From a virus, in IMG/VR virus record IMGVR_UViG_3300028388_005781, positions 1 through 39,957 of that record: 39,957 nucleotides of DNA, one strand, 5' to 3'. Below the pieces are notes generated by a model. It saw only the letters and a list, made by a program, of their open reading frames with translations. It was not told the origin of the DNA and did not search any database. The position numbers and the translations under genes are program-made. Position 1 is the first letter of the stretch. Each line of letters opens with the position of its first letter. Below are positions 22,965 through 31,663 of this stretch, piece after piece.

Positions 22965-23360
22965 ATGCAACCCATAAAATATGATGTTTTAATTGAAGGT
23001 GAATATGAAAACGGTCAAAAATATAATATTAGGGTTGCCTGGGGGCAAGAATCTGAGTGGATTAAAAAACATCGCAAAGAACTAGACGGTGCAAGATATA
23101 TTACGCTATATCCTAAAAAAGATTTTTTAAATATGCCCACCGTTGTAGTTTCACTAGATGAAAATAAACGATGGATTTTATTCTCCAGGGTGTATGGAGC
23201 AATAGGGGCATACAATTCAGGAGCAACGGAAATTCGGTTATATTGTATTGGTTGGCAATTAGAAACAAGGGGTGTAAATGTAAAGAATTTAATGTGGATT
23301 TACCCTAATGGTTCAGTAGAATCAGCAGAAGAACCAGGTTTTGTCAATTTGTTTTTTTAA
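22965..23360 (+). CDS. Hypothetical protein (131 aa)
   Basis: ATG 22965 follows GAGGAG; TTG 22962 is an alternative. The protein is rich in aromatic and charged residues, with YDVLIEGEYENGQKYNIRV, a central PTVVVSLDENKRWILFSRVYG and a closing hydrophobic end. Beta-rich and soluble, not recognised. It follows the fusion transferase gene and precedes hairpin DNA at 23369-23436. Confidence 0.5.
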   Translation: MQPIKYDVLIEGEYENGQKYNIRVAWGQESEWIKKHRKELDGARYITLYPKKDFLNMPTVVVSLDENKRWILFSRVYGAIGAYNSGATEIRLYCIGWQLETRGVNVKNLMWIYPNGSVESAEEPGFVNLFF

Positions 23361-23368
23361 TAGTTAGC

Positions 23369-23436
23369 AACGGAATACAATCCGTTCAATAGTCCGATAC
23401 AACGGCGGCAGAACATTAAAAACTGAATACTGCCGC
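23369..23436. promoter_or_regulatory. Two hairpins before a ribosome binding site
   Basis: AACGGA-(6)-TCCGTT (23369-23386) and GCGGCAG-(18)-CTGCCGC (23405-23436) lie in the 89-base gap before the next gene; AAAGGAG follows the second stem directly. Neither has a T run, so they are RNA structures that may tune translation, not terminators. The stems are perfect but short. Confidence 0.4.
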
Positions 23437-23449
23437 AAAGGAGATTGTC

Positions 23450-23857
23450 ATGCGATCAGTAAGTAAGCGGTCTATGATTCTGCTTGTGCTGGTGTTAGCG
23501 TTATTGCCGATGCCAGCACATGCAGAAATCATTACTACGCCATTTAGCGAATTTGCTAATGGCGATGTTGTCATTAATTTCGATCACAATCGAGGCAATG
23601 GCAACGTGCTGCGTTTTCGTTGCATCAACAATGCGGACCAGGATGCATGGTTGGGCGTGTACGATTGCCCAAATGGCGAATGTACGCTTGTTGGTGACGC
23701 CATCTGCTATGCCGGGGAAACTTACGAAGTGAATGTTCCCGGAATTTCGGTGGCGTGGAAATGCGAACTGCTTGATCCTGAGCATCCCGAGTGGGGCGAG
23801 GATTGCGGGCTTGACATGGCTGATTATCAGTTTCACGCTCGTTATCCGGCAAACTAG
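23450..23857 (+). CDS. Secreted small beta protein with Sec signal peptide (135 aa)
   Basis: AAAGGAG precedes the ATG. Residues 1-25 are a typical signal peptide: KR, a Leu/Val core and the AHA cleavage site before Glu26. The mature ~110 residues contain six Cys (in pairs CIN...CPNGEC, CYAG...CELL, DCG) that could form disulfides after export. The body is homologous to the next gene: both share a strand with NxGNGN, then W-x-V, and end ARYP/ARWPA. Function unknown; export from the host cell is the clear prediction. Confidence 0.75.
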   Translation: MRSVSKRSMILLVLVLALLPMPAHAEIITTPFSEFANGDVVINFDHNRGNGNVLRFRCINNADQDAWLGVYDCPNGECTLVGDAICYAGETYEVNVPGISVAWKCELLDPEHPEWGEDCGLDMADYQFHARYPAN

Positions 23858-23859
23858 CA

Positions 23860-24177
23860 ATGGCCAACGTAGAGCACACATTTGCAGTGTTGGGTGACGG
23901 CTTGATCGTCGCCACTTTCACTCGCAATACAGGCAACGGCAACATCACCGGCGTGACTGTCACCAATGACAGTGATGCTGATATGTTTTGGCGTGTGCTA
24001 GAAAACGATGTTGAACGTTTCACTGGGACAGCACCGTCAAACGAGGTGTCAACATGGCCGGTCGCCGGGATAGCATTTGAGCAGCAGCCGGATTACTGGA
24101 ATAGTGTTACTGAACAATGGGAACCCGACGGCTTAGATTTTGGACCGTGGGTAATTCAAGCAAGGTGGCCCGCATGA
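23860..24177 (+). CDS. Paralogue of preceding protein, without signal peptide (105 aa)
   Basis: Begins 2 bases after the previous stop. VLGDGLIVATFTRNTGNGN and the end GLDFGPWVIQARWPA align to the neighbour's matching regions, but there is no signal peptide and only no Cys pair pattern, so the disulfide set is lost. This pair looks like a tandem duplication in which one copy was retargeted. Not recognised as a known family; the ending overlaps the next ATG by 4 bases. Confidence 0.6.
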   Translation: MANVEHTFAVLGDGLIVATFTRNTGNGNITGVTVTNDSDADMFWRVLENDVERFTGTAPSNEVSTWPVAGIAFEQQPDYWNSVTEQWEPDGLDFGPWVIQARWPA

Positions 24178-24770
24178 GTGATTCATTGGCCTTGATCCAA
24201 CAAAGCGGATTGTTGGATGCGTCTGACCAACGACAATTGGCTACGCTGATGAGTGACGTGTCTCAGTCGTTTGAAACGGCTCAAGTGTTTCGAACGCAAA
24301 CTGAAATGCGGGTCAGCGTTTTAAATGACGTAAAGCACCCGACTCCTGACAGCAAGTATTGGCAAGCGGTTAGAGAACAGGACGTGCATTTTACTGAGCT
24401 TGTGCATCTTAGTTATGAGTACCGCAAGAAAATGCTTGAGATTAAACGGCTAGAACGTGACCGAGACGCCGAAGAAGATGATCTTGAGCGTGCCATGCTC
24501 GACCTAGAGATTGAGCACCAGAACTACATACTAATGCTCATGCGCAGGCAAGCCCACCATCGGACCAGAGAGGTAGCTTCATGGGCGGCGATCAAAGACG
24601 AATTACGCCCACTGCTTAAGTACGGCGATGCCGACGTGAACTCCCACCAATTGGAAGCGATGCGAATCCGATTTGGGAATGAAGCCCGATTGGTCAACGA
24701 TCATACGCCGGTTGCCGATGCCAGAAATGTACTGGCTTTAGCCATGCAGGCTGAGAAGGAAAGTAAGTAG
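24174..24770 (+). CDS. Hypothetical coiled-coil protein (198 aa)
   Basis: ATG 24174 overlaps the previous stop (ATGA) by 4 bases. Residues about 70-140 form a long acidic and basic helix (KKMLEIKRLERDRDAEEDD, LERAMLDLEIEHQNYI). The remainder is helical too. A linker or adaptor role for the following large repeat protein is possible, because the two are coupled (TAG/GTG overlap at 24770). Confidence 0.55.
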   Translation: MSDSLALIQQSGLLDASDQRQLATLMSDVSQSFETAQVFRTQTEMRVSVLNDVKHPTPDSKYWQAVREQDVHFTELVHLSYEYRKKMLEIKRLERDRDAEEDDLERAMLDLEIEHQNYILMLMRRQAHHRTREVASWAAIKDELRPLLKYGDADVNSHQLEAMRIRFGNEARLVNDHTPVADARNVLALAMQAEKESK

Positions 24771-27331
24771 TGGCTCTCTTTCCTGGTTGGTCAAGCGGTG
24801 GCAATCTCAACACGGCACGGGATTCCCTAGCCGGTGCTGGTACGCAATCGGCGGGACTATCGTTTGGGGGAAGTACGGCCACCAGCGCCCTCGCTGTCAC
24901 AGAAGAGTATGACGGATCGTCATGGTCAAGCGGTGGCGACCTCAACACGGCACGACGCATTTTAGCTGGTTGTCGTACGCAATCAGCGGGGTTGTCGTTC
25001 GGGGGATATGTGACTGCCCCCCTCGCTGTCACTGAAGAGTACGATGGATCATCATGGTCAAGCGGCGGTGATCTCAACACGGCACGGTATCGATTGGCCG
25101 GTTGTGGTACGCAAACTGCGGGGTTGTCGTTCGGGGGATATGGACCAAGTGCAGTCACCGAGGAATATGATGGATCGTCGTGGTTAATCAGTGGCAATCT
25201 CAACACAGCACGGTATTACCTAGCCGGTGCTGGCACGCAGACGGCAGGACTGTCGTTTGGTGGGTATGACAGTGACTATTCCGCAGTCACCGAAGAATAT
25301 GGCGCAGGCGTTGAGTATGTTCGTATTTTAGGCACTGCGAATGGCAATGATTCTTGGTTTGAGATAATCATCAACGGGCTTATAGAAATAGATGACGTTG
25401 TTATTATCTGTGCGGCTAATGACACTGGTATAAGTACTACGTCGTTTCTTGCATCGTCATCTAACGCTCATTCAACGGCATGCTACACAGCCGCCACTGC
25501 GACAAATAGCGGGAATACCGTTGCCACCATTCGGTATGGTCAAGTAACTGATTTGTATTATGCCTACAAGATTCGTGTATGGTCAAGTGGGGCCGGTGGA
25601 CTCACGGCTTACGCTGTGAGGGGCCTTGATCTTTCAGATGTTGCGAATCTTGTAGACAAAACGGCTACATCTACTGGCAGTAGTGGTTTTCCTTCGTCTG
25701 GTTCCACAGCGACCTTAACGCAGGCAGAGGAGGTTGTGGTTGGTGCCATCGGCATGGAGCACAAGGTCGATGAATCCACCGGTTCGTGGAGCACAGGCAC
25801 AACCACCGTCAGCGGCTACGAACAAATTGCGGGCACGACTGGTAATGGCTCTGCGGCCAATAACGTCATTCGCAGTGCGGCAGAAACCGTTAGCGCAACT
25901 GATCCGCAAACGGCGGCGATTATTGGTGAAAATAGCGCCGACTGGGCCGCAGCCATCGCAACATTTTTGGTTAGTGCTGGCGCTGAAACGCAGACGGGTA
26001 GCATCACGGCTGACGCCACGATTGCAGTCAGTCAATCTGGTTCAATTGCCGGCGATGCTGTTATCAAAGATACGCAGACGGGGAGCATCACCGCCGATGC
26101 GACGATTGTAATCACGCAAAGCGGCTCAATAACCGCTGATGCAATTATTCAGGCAACGCAAACGGGGAGTGTAGTTGCCGATGCTGTCATCAAAGACACG
26201 CAAAGCGGCTCAATAACAGCAGATGCTGTTATACTGGTGGCTGGCACCGGAAGCATTACCGGCAACGCCATCATTCAAGCCACGCAGACGGGTTCTGTCA
26301 CAAGCGATGCTATTATTCAGGCGACACAGACTGATAGCATCACTGGTGATAGCATCATTCTGCGGTCGGAGAGCGGCAGCATTACCGCTGATGCCGCCAT
26401 CGTCAGGACGGAAACGGGGAGCGTAACCGCAGACGCAATCGTCAAAGCGACGCAAACGGGGTCCATAACTGGTGATGCGGTTATATTGGACACGCAATCA
26501 GGCTCAGTTACAGCCGACGCCTGGTTTGCTCCAGGAACATTAATTGATAGTATTTCTTCAAATGCTATTATTCATGATACTCAATCAAATAGCATTACGG
26601 CTGATGCTGTTTTAAAACAAATTCAAGCCAGTAGTATTACAGCGTTAGCTGTAATACGAGATGTACAAACTGAAAATGTTACTGCTGATGCTGTTACTTT
26701 AAAAATACAATTAAATTCAGTTACCTTAAATGCAATTGTTGAGCGAACTGAAGCTGACAGTATTACAACAAACGCTATAATTAATCGAGTTGAAACAAAG
26801 TCAATAACCGCAAATACAATTATTGCGGATACGCAAGTTAACTCGATTACAGCAAATTCAATTGTCTTTGTCACACAAACTGAATCTGTTACAACTGATG
26901 CAGTTATTGCCGTAACACAATCTCAAAATATAACAGCAGATGCAGTTAAAACTGCATCACAAGCCAATTTTATTACGGCTAATGCAGTAATTTCATTAAT
27001 TGGTAAATGCACATGGGTTTCGCCGCCTAATACATCAAGCACCAGTGATAATACACCAATACTAGTTTTTAATATGCCAGATTCTACTTCTGGTAATATG
27101 CATTTTAATATCGAATTTGATACTGCTGACACATTTGATACTGTAAATTTAATCGTTATAAAATCGCATTACAATCAAACTGGGTGGGAATATCATAATG
27201 GGGTGGATTGGCAAGCATTTCCTGCAAGTGGTATAGATGTAGCGTATGCAGGAAATCAATGTCGATATACCATTCAATCATCTCTTGATGTTGATACATG
27301 GTATAGACGTGTAAGGGGCGGCGTATCATGA
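24770..27331 (+). CDS. Giant repeat protein: kelch-like repeats, beta domain and 14-aa repeats (853 aa)
   Basis: GTG 24770 overlaps the previous stop. Residues 1-180: four kelch-like repeats with WSSGGDLNTAR, LAGCGTQ and FGGY...VTEEYDGSSW, each 42-45 residues, a possible beta-propeller (a full propeller usually needs more blades). Residues about 180-405: beta domain with VEYVRILGTANGNDSWF and SADWAAAIATFLV. Residues about 405-745: some two dozen 14-residue repeats of the type TQSGSITADAIIQA. The last ~100 residues (TWVSPPNTSSTSDNTPIL to the stop) form a separate beta domain. Surface fibre or adhesin-like part of the virion is the best reading. Its stop overlaps the next start. Confidence 0.7.
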   Translation: MALFPGWSSGGNLNTARDSLAGAGTQSAGLSFGGSTATSALAVTEEYDGSSWSSGGDLNTARRILAGCRTQSAGLSFGGYVTAPLAVTEEYDGSSWSSGGDLNTARYRLAGCGTQTAGLSFGGYGPSAVTEEYDGSSWLISGNLNTARYYLAGAGTQTAGLSFGGYDSDYSAVTEEYGAGVEYVRILGTANGNDSWFEIIINGLIEIDDVVIICAANDTGISTTSFLASSSNAHSTACYTAATATNSGNTVATIRYGQVTDLYYAYKIRVWSSGAGGLTAYAVRGLDLSDVANLVDKTATSTGSSGFPSSGSTATLTQAEEVVVGAIGMEHKVDESTGSWSTGTTTVSGYEQIAGTTGNGSAANNVIRSAAETVSATDPQTAAIIGENSADWAAAIATFLVSAGAETQTGSITADATIAVSQSGSIAGDAVIKDTQTGSITADATIVITQSGSITADAIIQATQTGSVVADAVIKDTQSGSITADAVILVAGTGSITGNAIIQATQTGSVTSDAIIQATQTDSITGDSIILRSESGSITADAAIVRTETGSVTADAIVKATQTGSITGDAVILDTQSGSVTADAWFAPGTLIDSISSNAIIHDTQSNSITADAVLKQIQASSITALAVIRDVQTENVTADAVTLKIQLNSVTLNAIVERTEADSITTNAIINRVETKSITANTIIADTQVNSITANSIVFVTQTESVTTDAVIAVTQSQNITADAVKTASQANFITANAVISLIGKCTWVSPPNTSSTSDNTPILVFNMPDSTSGNMHFNIEFDTADTFDTVNLIVIKSHYNQTGWEYHNGVDWQAFPASGIDVAYAGNQCRYTIQSSLDVDTWYRRVRGGVS
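24788..25310 (+). repeat. Four kelch-like coding repeats
   Basis: Copies begin near 24788, 24923, 25055 and 25181, so periods are 135, 132 and 126 bases. The shared core is TGGTCAAGCGGTGGC followed by ctCAACACGGCACG. The DNA of copies 1-3 is very similar, suggesting recent expansion; copy 4 has drifted. Confidence 0.85.
25990..27000 (+). repeat. Array of 42-bp coding repeats, first block
   Basis: About 24 units of 42 bases (14 codons), consensus V/I-I-x-x-T-Q-S/T-G/D-S-I/V-T-A/S-D-A. Base composition changes at about 26530: units before it are GC-rich (GCC, GAC, CGG codons), those after it are AT-rich. The protein pattern does not change at that point. Confidence 0.85.
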
Positions 27332-30129
27332 CGCAATATGCTCGCCCTACTTCACCAGATATTACAACTGGTAGTTGGTCGCCATCTACTGGAACAACGC
27401 TTTATGGTTGTATTGACGAAGCTACCGCTGCTGACGGTGACTTTATTTATTGTCCTGCGGCAACGCTTTCGACTTGTGAAGTAACATTATCGTCTGTAAA
27501 TACCCCTACGACTAACACAAATCATGTGGTTAGTTACAGGTTGCGTCGAGAAAAAACAAACAAATCTCAAACAGTAGTTGTGAGATTGATGGAAGACACA
27601 ACTACAATTGCATCTTGGACTGAAGTAGATCCATCTGGCACTTTTGCAACTTTTCAAAGAACTTTAACAACTACACAAGCTGATAATATATCAGATTATA
27701 GTGGATTAAGTTTGCAGTTTGAAGTTACCGTTGCTGAGGTGGGCGGCGGTGAAATGGAGGTGTCTTGGGCTGAATTCGCCGTACCGGACGGGGCAACGAC
27801 GGTTAGCGATTCAATTATAGCAAATGCCATTGTTCAAGATACACAATCTGGTAGCATTAGTGCAGATACTATTGTTCAACGGATTGAGACGGGGAGCGTC
27901 ACAGGTGATGCAACACTTGTTGTTGTTCATGACGAAAGCATTACTGCTGATGCAATAGTTGGGGGTACGCAATCTGATTCAATAACAAGTGATGCTGTTT
28001 TTCTTGTTAATCAATCTGGTTCTCTTACTTCGGATGCTCTAATTAATGTTGGCTTTAGCGATGCAATTACAGCCAATGCAATAATTTCTAAAACTCAATC
28101 CGAAAATGTTTCTGCTGACTCGACAATACTTAAGCAGCAATCTAATAATGTAATTTCTAATGCTTTTGTTAAGCGGATTGAAACAGGTAGCGTTACTGCC
28201 AATGCAGTTTTTGATCTGATTTACGGGCCATGGTCAGAAACTTGGTCGTTAACTATAACGGCTGTTACTGGTGGAAGTATTACTGCCAATGCGATTATAC
28301 AAGTTACGCAGTCTGGCAGTGTTACCGCTGATGCAGTTGTACAGGCTGCGCAGTCTGGCAATATCACTTCTGGCGCAGTTATACGAGCTTTACAAACCGA
28401 TAGTGTTAATACAAATGCAATTATACGAGTTACGCAGTCCGATAGTATTACTGCTAATGCGGTTGTAAAAGCTACGCAGGTTAGTAATGTTACAGTTGAT
28501 ACAATTATTACGGGGGAACAATCTGGCAGTGTAACTAGTGATGCAATTATTCAAATTGCTCACACTGATAACATTACATCTGATGCTATCATTCAGATTG
28601 TACAAGCTGGTTCAGTCACTGCCGATTCGGTAATTTTAACTACCCAAGCGAGGAGTACAACTGCTGACGCAATCGTTAAGGCGATCCAAGCGCAAACGAT
28701 TGACGCTAATGCAATAATTCAAGCAACGCAATCAGGTTCAGTTACTGCCGATTCGGTGTTATTTGAGGCACAATTTAGTAGCATCACTGCTGATGCTATT
28801 TTGCTAGTTGCGCAGTCTGCGGACATTACAGCTAACGCTATCATCCAGTCTACTCAAACTGACTCGATGTTAGCCGATGCGGTAATAACGGCAACACAAT
28901 TTAATTCAATAACAAGTGATGCTGTAATAACAACTGCGCAATCTAATAACATAACATCTAATGCTGTTATTACGGCAACACAATCCAGTAGTATTACGGC
29001 TAATGCTATTGTTTTGATTGCACAAGCGGGGGATATAACCGCTGATGCTGTAGTTCAGGCTACACAATCAAACAACATCACTAGCAATGCAATTTTCAAA
29101 GCAACGCAGCTTGATTCGATTGTCGCTAATGCAATAATACAGATCGCACAAGTAGAAAGTGTGACCGCTGATGCAATTATTAAAATTGTTCAGTCTAAAA
29201 ACATTATTGCTGATGCAGTAGTATTAAAAATACAATCAGGTAGCACTACAGCCGATGCCATTTTACTTGGCACACAATCTGATTCTATCACATCCAATGC
29301 TGTTTTATTTGATACGCAATCAGATAACATTACGGCTAATGCGGTTGTACAAACCTTACAATCTGATAGCGTTACTGCTGATGCAGTCGTACAAGCTACG
29401 CAAGCTAGCAGCATTACAGTAGATGTAGTCATACAAGCTACGCAAGCTGATAACATCACAGTAGATGCGGTTGTACAGGTAGCGCAAGCTGGCGATATTA
29501 CAGCAGGTGCGGTTGTACAAGCTGTACAGCCCGGTAGTATTACTGTTGATGCAGTTATACAAACCACGCAATCTGATAGCATCACAGCCAATGCAGTCAT
29601 ACAAGTTACGCAGTCTGATAGCGTTACCGCCAGTGCAATCACTTTAAGAGTTGTATCAGATGGTATTACATCTAATGCAGTTATTAAAGCCACTCAGCTA
29701 AACAATGTTATAGCCAATGCTGTTATCACCGGAACGCAATCTGGTTCGATTTCAGCAGACGCTTACTTACTAGAAGTTTCTACTGGTGTTGGCAGTGTAG
29801 AAGCAGATGCGGTAATTAAATCAGAGTATTCTGATTCAGTCACAGCCGACGCAAGAATTGTTCAGAGAATAACTGACAATATTACATCTGATGCAGTTAT
29901 TCAAACAACAAATCTTGGCTCCATTACAGCCGACGCAGTTACTTTAACAACAAAAGAAAACAATGTCGCTGGTAATGCCTTAATATACGCTGAGTATATT
30001 TGGAGCATCACAGCAGATGCGGTTGTAAAAGTCGCACAAGCTGATAGTGTTACTGCGAACGCAGTTGTACAAGTTGTTCAGTTTGGTAGCATCACAGCCG
30101 GTCCGGTAGCGTTACCGCTAGTGCAATAA
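27328..30129 (+). CDS. Giant 14-residue repeat protein (933 aa, broken by frame shift)
   Basis: The ATG overlaps the previous stop (ATGA). Residues 1-155: beta-sandwich domain (SWSPSTGTTLYGCIDEA, HVVSYRLRR, VSWAEFAVPDG), a phage structural type. Then more than fifty copies of the 14-residue unit, interrupted once at about residue 297 by a short spacer (YGPWSETWSLTITAVTGG). Repeats with 14 residues and Ser/Thr, small and Ile/Val at fixed places suggest a beta-solenoid fibre. The frame ends at 30129 because a 488-bp duplication changes frame at about 30101; see 30102-30656 and 30590-31396. Confidence 0.7.
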   Translation: MTQYARPTSPDITTGSWSPSTGTTLYGCIDEATAADGDFIYCPAATLSTCEVTLSSVNTPTTNTNHVVSYRLRREKTNKSQTVVVRLMEDTTTIASWTEVDPSGTFATFQRTLTTTQADNISDYSGLSLQFEVTVAEVGGGEMEVSWAEFAVPDGATTVSDSIIANAIVQDTQSGSISADTIVQRIETGSVTGDATLVVVHDESITADAIVGGTQSDSITSDAVFLVNQSGSLTSDALINVGFSDAITANAIISKTQSENVSADSTILKQQSNNVISNAFVKRIETGSVTANAVFDLIYGPWSETWSLTITAVTGGSITANAIIQVTQSGSVTADAVVQAAQSGNITSGAVIRALQTDSVNTNAIIRVTQSDSITANAVVKATQVSNVTVDTIITGEQSGSVTSDAIIQIAHTDNITSDAIIQIVQAGSVTADSVILTTQARSTTADAIVKAIQAQTIDANAIIQATQSGSVTADSVLFEAQFSSITADAILLVAQSADITANAIIQSTQTDSMLADAVITATQFNSITSDAVITTAQSNNITSNAVITATQSSSITANAIVLIAQAGDITADAVVQATQSNNITSNAIFKATQLDSIVANAIIQIAQVESVTADAIIKIVQSKNIIADAVVLKIQSGSTTADAILLGTQSDSITSNAVLFDTQSDNITANAVVQTLQSDSVTADAVVQATQASSITVDVVIQATQADNITVDAVVQVAQAGDITAGAVVQAVQPGSITVDAVIQTTQSDSITANAVIQVTQSDSVTASAITLRVVSDGITSNAVIKATQLNNVIANAVITGTQSGSISADAYLLEVSTGVGSVEADAVIKSEYSDSVTADARIVQRITDNITSDAVIQTTNLGSITADAVTLTTKENNVAGNALIYAEYIWSITADAVVKVAQADSVTANAVVQVVQFGSITAGPVALPLVQ

Positions 30130-30598
30130 CTCTAAGAATTGTATCAGATAACATTACATCTGATGCAGTTATTGAAGCTACTCAGCCAAACAATGTTATA
30201 GCCAATGCTGTTATTACCGGGACGCAATCCGGTTCGATTTCAGCAGGCGCTTACTTACTAGAAGTTTCTACTGGTGTTGGCAGTGTAGAAGCAAATGCAG
30301 TAATTAAATCAGAATATTCCGATTCAGTCACAGCCGACGCAAGAATTGTTCAGAGAATAACTGACAACATCACATCTGATGCAGTTATTCAAACAACAAT
30401 TTCGGATTACATCACAGCAAATGCTGTTACTTTAACAACAAAAGAAAACAATGTCGCTGGTAATGCCTTAATATACGCTGAGTATATTCGGAGCATCACA
30501 GCAGATGCGGTTGTAAAAGTCGCACAAGCTGATAGTGTTACTGCGAACGCAGTTGTACAAGTTGTTCAGTTTGGTAGCATCACAGCCGTACGCAAATT
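29623..30598 (+). repeat. Tandem 488-bp direct duplication inside repeat gene
   Basis: Copy 1 runs from 29623 to 30110 and copy 2 from 30111 to about 30598, offset 488 bases, with a few substitutions (for instance CCAGTGCAATCACTTT versus CTAGTGCAATAACTCT). 488 is not a multiple of 3, so a frame change follows. Both copies end at the same words, AGCATCACAGCCG, and then differ: GTCCGGTAGC versus TACGCAAATT. Confidence 0.8.
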
Positions 30599-30656
30599 AG
30601 CAGTATTTCAGCTAATGCCTATCTTATTGAATTATCGGTGGGTGTTGGAAGTGTAA
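30102..30656 (+). pseudogene. Out-of-frame middle segment of the repeat protein
   Basis: After the first junction (30101) the next frame is open from 30102 to 30656 and reads the same repeats (TASAITLRIVSDNITSDAVIEAT pattern, shown here in part). It has no start codon with a ribosome binding site and would only be translated as part of a continuous protein. The second junction at about 30589 shifts the frame again. This is either a real inactivating or phase-variable rearrangement, or an assembly fault in repeat DNA. Confidence 0.6.
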
Positions 30657-31396
30657 CTGCTGACGCAATTATTTGGGCTAAACGCCTTGCTTCAATTACT
30701 GCTGATGCTTATTTTGTCGTTTCTGCAACGGGGAACATTGTCGCCAATGCAATAGTAAAAACGACGCAATCGAACAACATTGCTGCAAATGCAGTATTAC
30801 ATGATATACAAAGTAGTAGTGTCACTGGTGATGCTACTATACAAAAAACAGAAACTAATGATGTAAACGCTAATGCCATACTGAAAATAGCGCGCATAAA
30901 CAGCGTAACCGCTAATTCAGTTGTGCGAGAAATAAAAAGCGGCAGTATTCTAGCGGAAGCCGTAATAGAAAAAACAACTTCCAAATCTATTACGGGAGAT
31001 GCCGCAATCTCTGTTCCTGCACAGGGATTTGTTACTGGTGATGCCGTTGTTTGTCAAGTACAAACTGGTAACATTCAGGCAGACGGTGTTGTTTTAGCGA
31101 CGAACACAGGCGAAATTACTGCTGATGCTCGCTTTAGATTAGCGATAATATCGCAGTCAATTACAGCTAGTGCAATCCTGAGCGGAACGCATACAAATGA
31201 TTTGCTGGCTAATGCAATAATAAGTGGGGTCAATTCGGCAACGATTATTGCAAATGCCTTCATTACAGCGCAAACATTAACTTGTCAAATACTTACTGTT
31301 GAAGAAGAGAATAGAACTTGGAATATAGCTTCTGAAACCAGAATACTGAACATCGATTTAGAAGCCAGAACACTTACGGTGCAATGCAATGACTGA
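30590..31396 (+). CDS. C-terminal part of the repeat protein (third frame)
   Basis: Continues the repeat protein in a third frame: TQISSISANAYLIELSVGVG, then 16 or so repeats. A GTG at 30638 exists but lies inside the repeat and lacks a ribosome binding site, so it is not a true start. The end differs: residues near the stop read LTCQILTVEEENRTWNI and LEARTLTVQCND, a beta closing cap. The stop overlaps the ATG of the next gene (31389), which shows the frame is real. Confidence 0.65.
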   Translation, partial: TQISSISANAYLIELSVGVGSVTADAIIWAKRLASITADAYFVVSATGNIVANAIVKTTQSNNIAANAVLHDIQSSSVTGDATIQKTETNDVNANAILKIARINSVTANSVVREIKSGSILAEAVIEKTTSKSITGDAAISVPAQGFVTGDAVVCQVQTGNIQADGVVLATNTGEITADARFRLAIISQSITASAILSGTHTNDLLANAIISGVNSATIIANAFITAQTLTCQILTVEEENRTWNIASETRILNIDLEARTLTVQCND

Positions 31397-31661
31397 AACA
31401 GTTTATACAAAAGATCCGGATGCAAAATTAGATTATCAAGTGAATTGGTCAAACTGGCTTGGAATTGATACCATATCCTCATCGACATGGGTTATTGAAG
31501 ATGGTATTACAAAAGTCAGTGATACCAATACAACAACCACTGCTACAGTTTGGCTGTCTGGCGGCACTTCCGGAGAGACGTACGCGATTACAAATCGAAT
31601 TCAAACTGCTGGAGGCAGAATTGATGACCGGACATTTTATGTAGATGTGGAGAATCGTTAA
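31389..31661 (+). CDS. Phage structural beta protein (90 aa)
   Basis: Overlaps the repeat gene by 8 bases. KDPDAKLDYQVNWSNWLG, DTISSSTWVIEDG, TATVWLSGGTSGETYAITNRI, DDRTFYVDVENR is a pattern very common in phage structural clusters between head and tail genes: an Ig-like beta-sandwich with a 'TVWLSGGT' strand. Its exact job is not known to me; surface exposed decoration or fibre-cap is likely. The coupling to the repeat gene suggests it is part of the same structure. Confidence 0.7.
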   Translation: MTETVYTKDPDAKLDYQVNWSNWLGIDTISSSTWVIEDGITKVSDTNTTTTATVWLSGGTSGETYAITNRIQTAGGRIDDRTFYVDVENR

Positions 31662-31663
31662 CT

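Noticed and set aside
25990-31290. CRISPR-like appearance of short regular repeats
   Set aside because: The units are contiguous, in frame, with no unique spacers between identical repeats, so they are coding repeats.
25600-31300. Several long minus-strand frames across the repeat genes
   Set aside because: They are produced by the regular 42-base coding repeats of the + strand, have no ribosome binding sites, and give cysteine- and arginine-rich nonsense.
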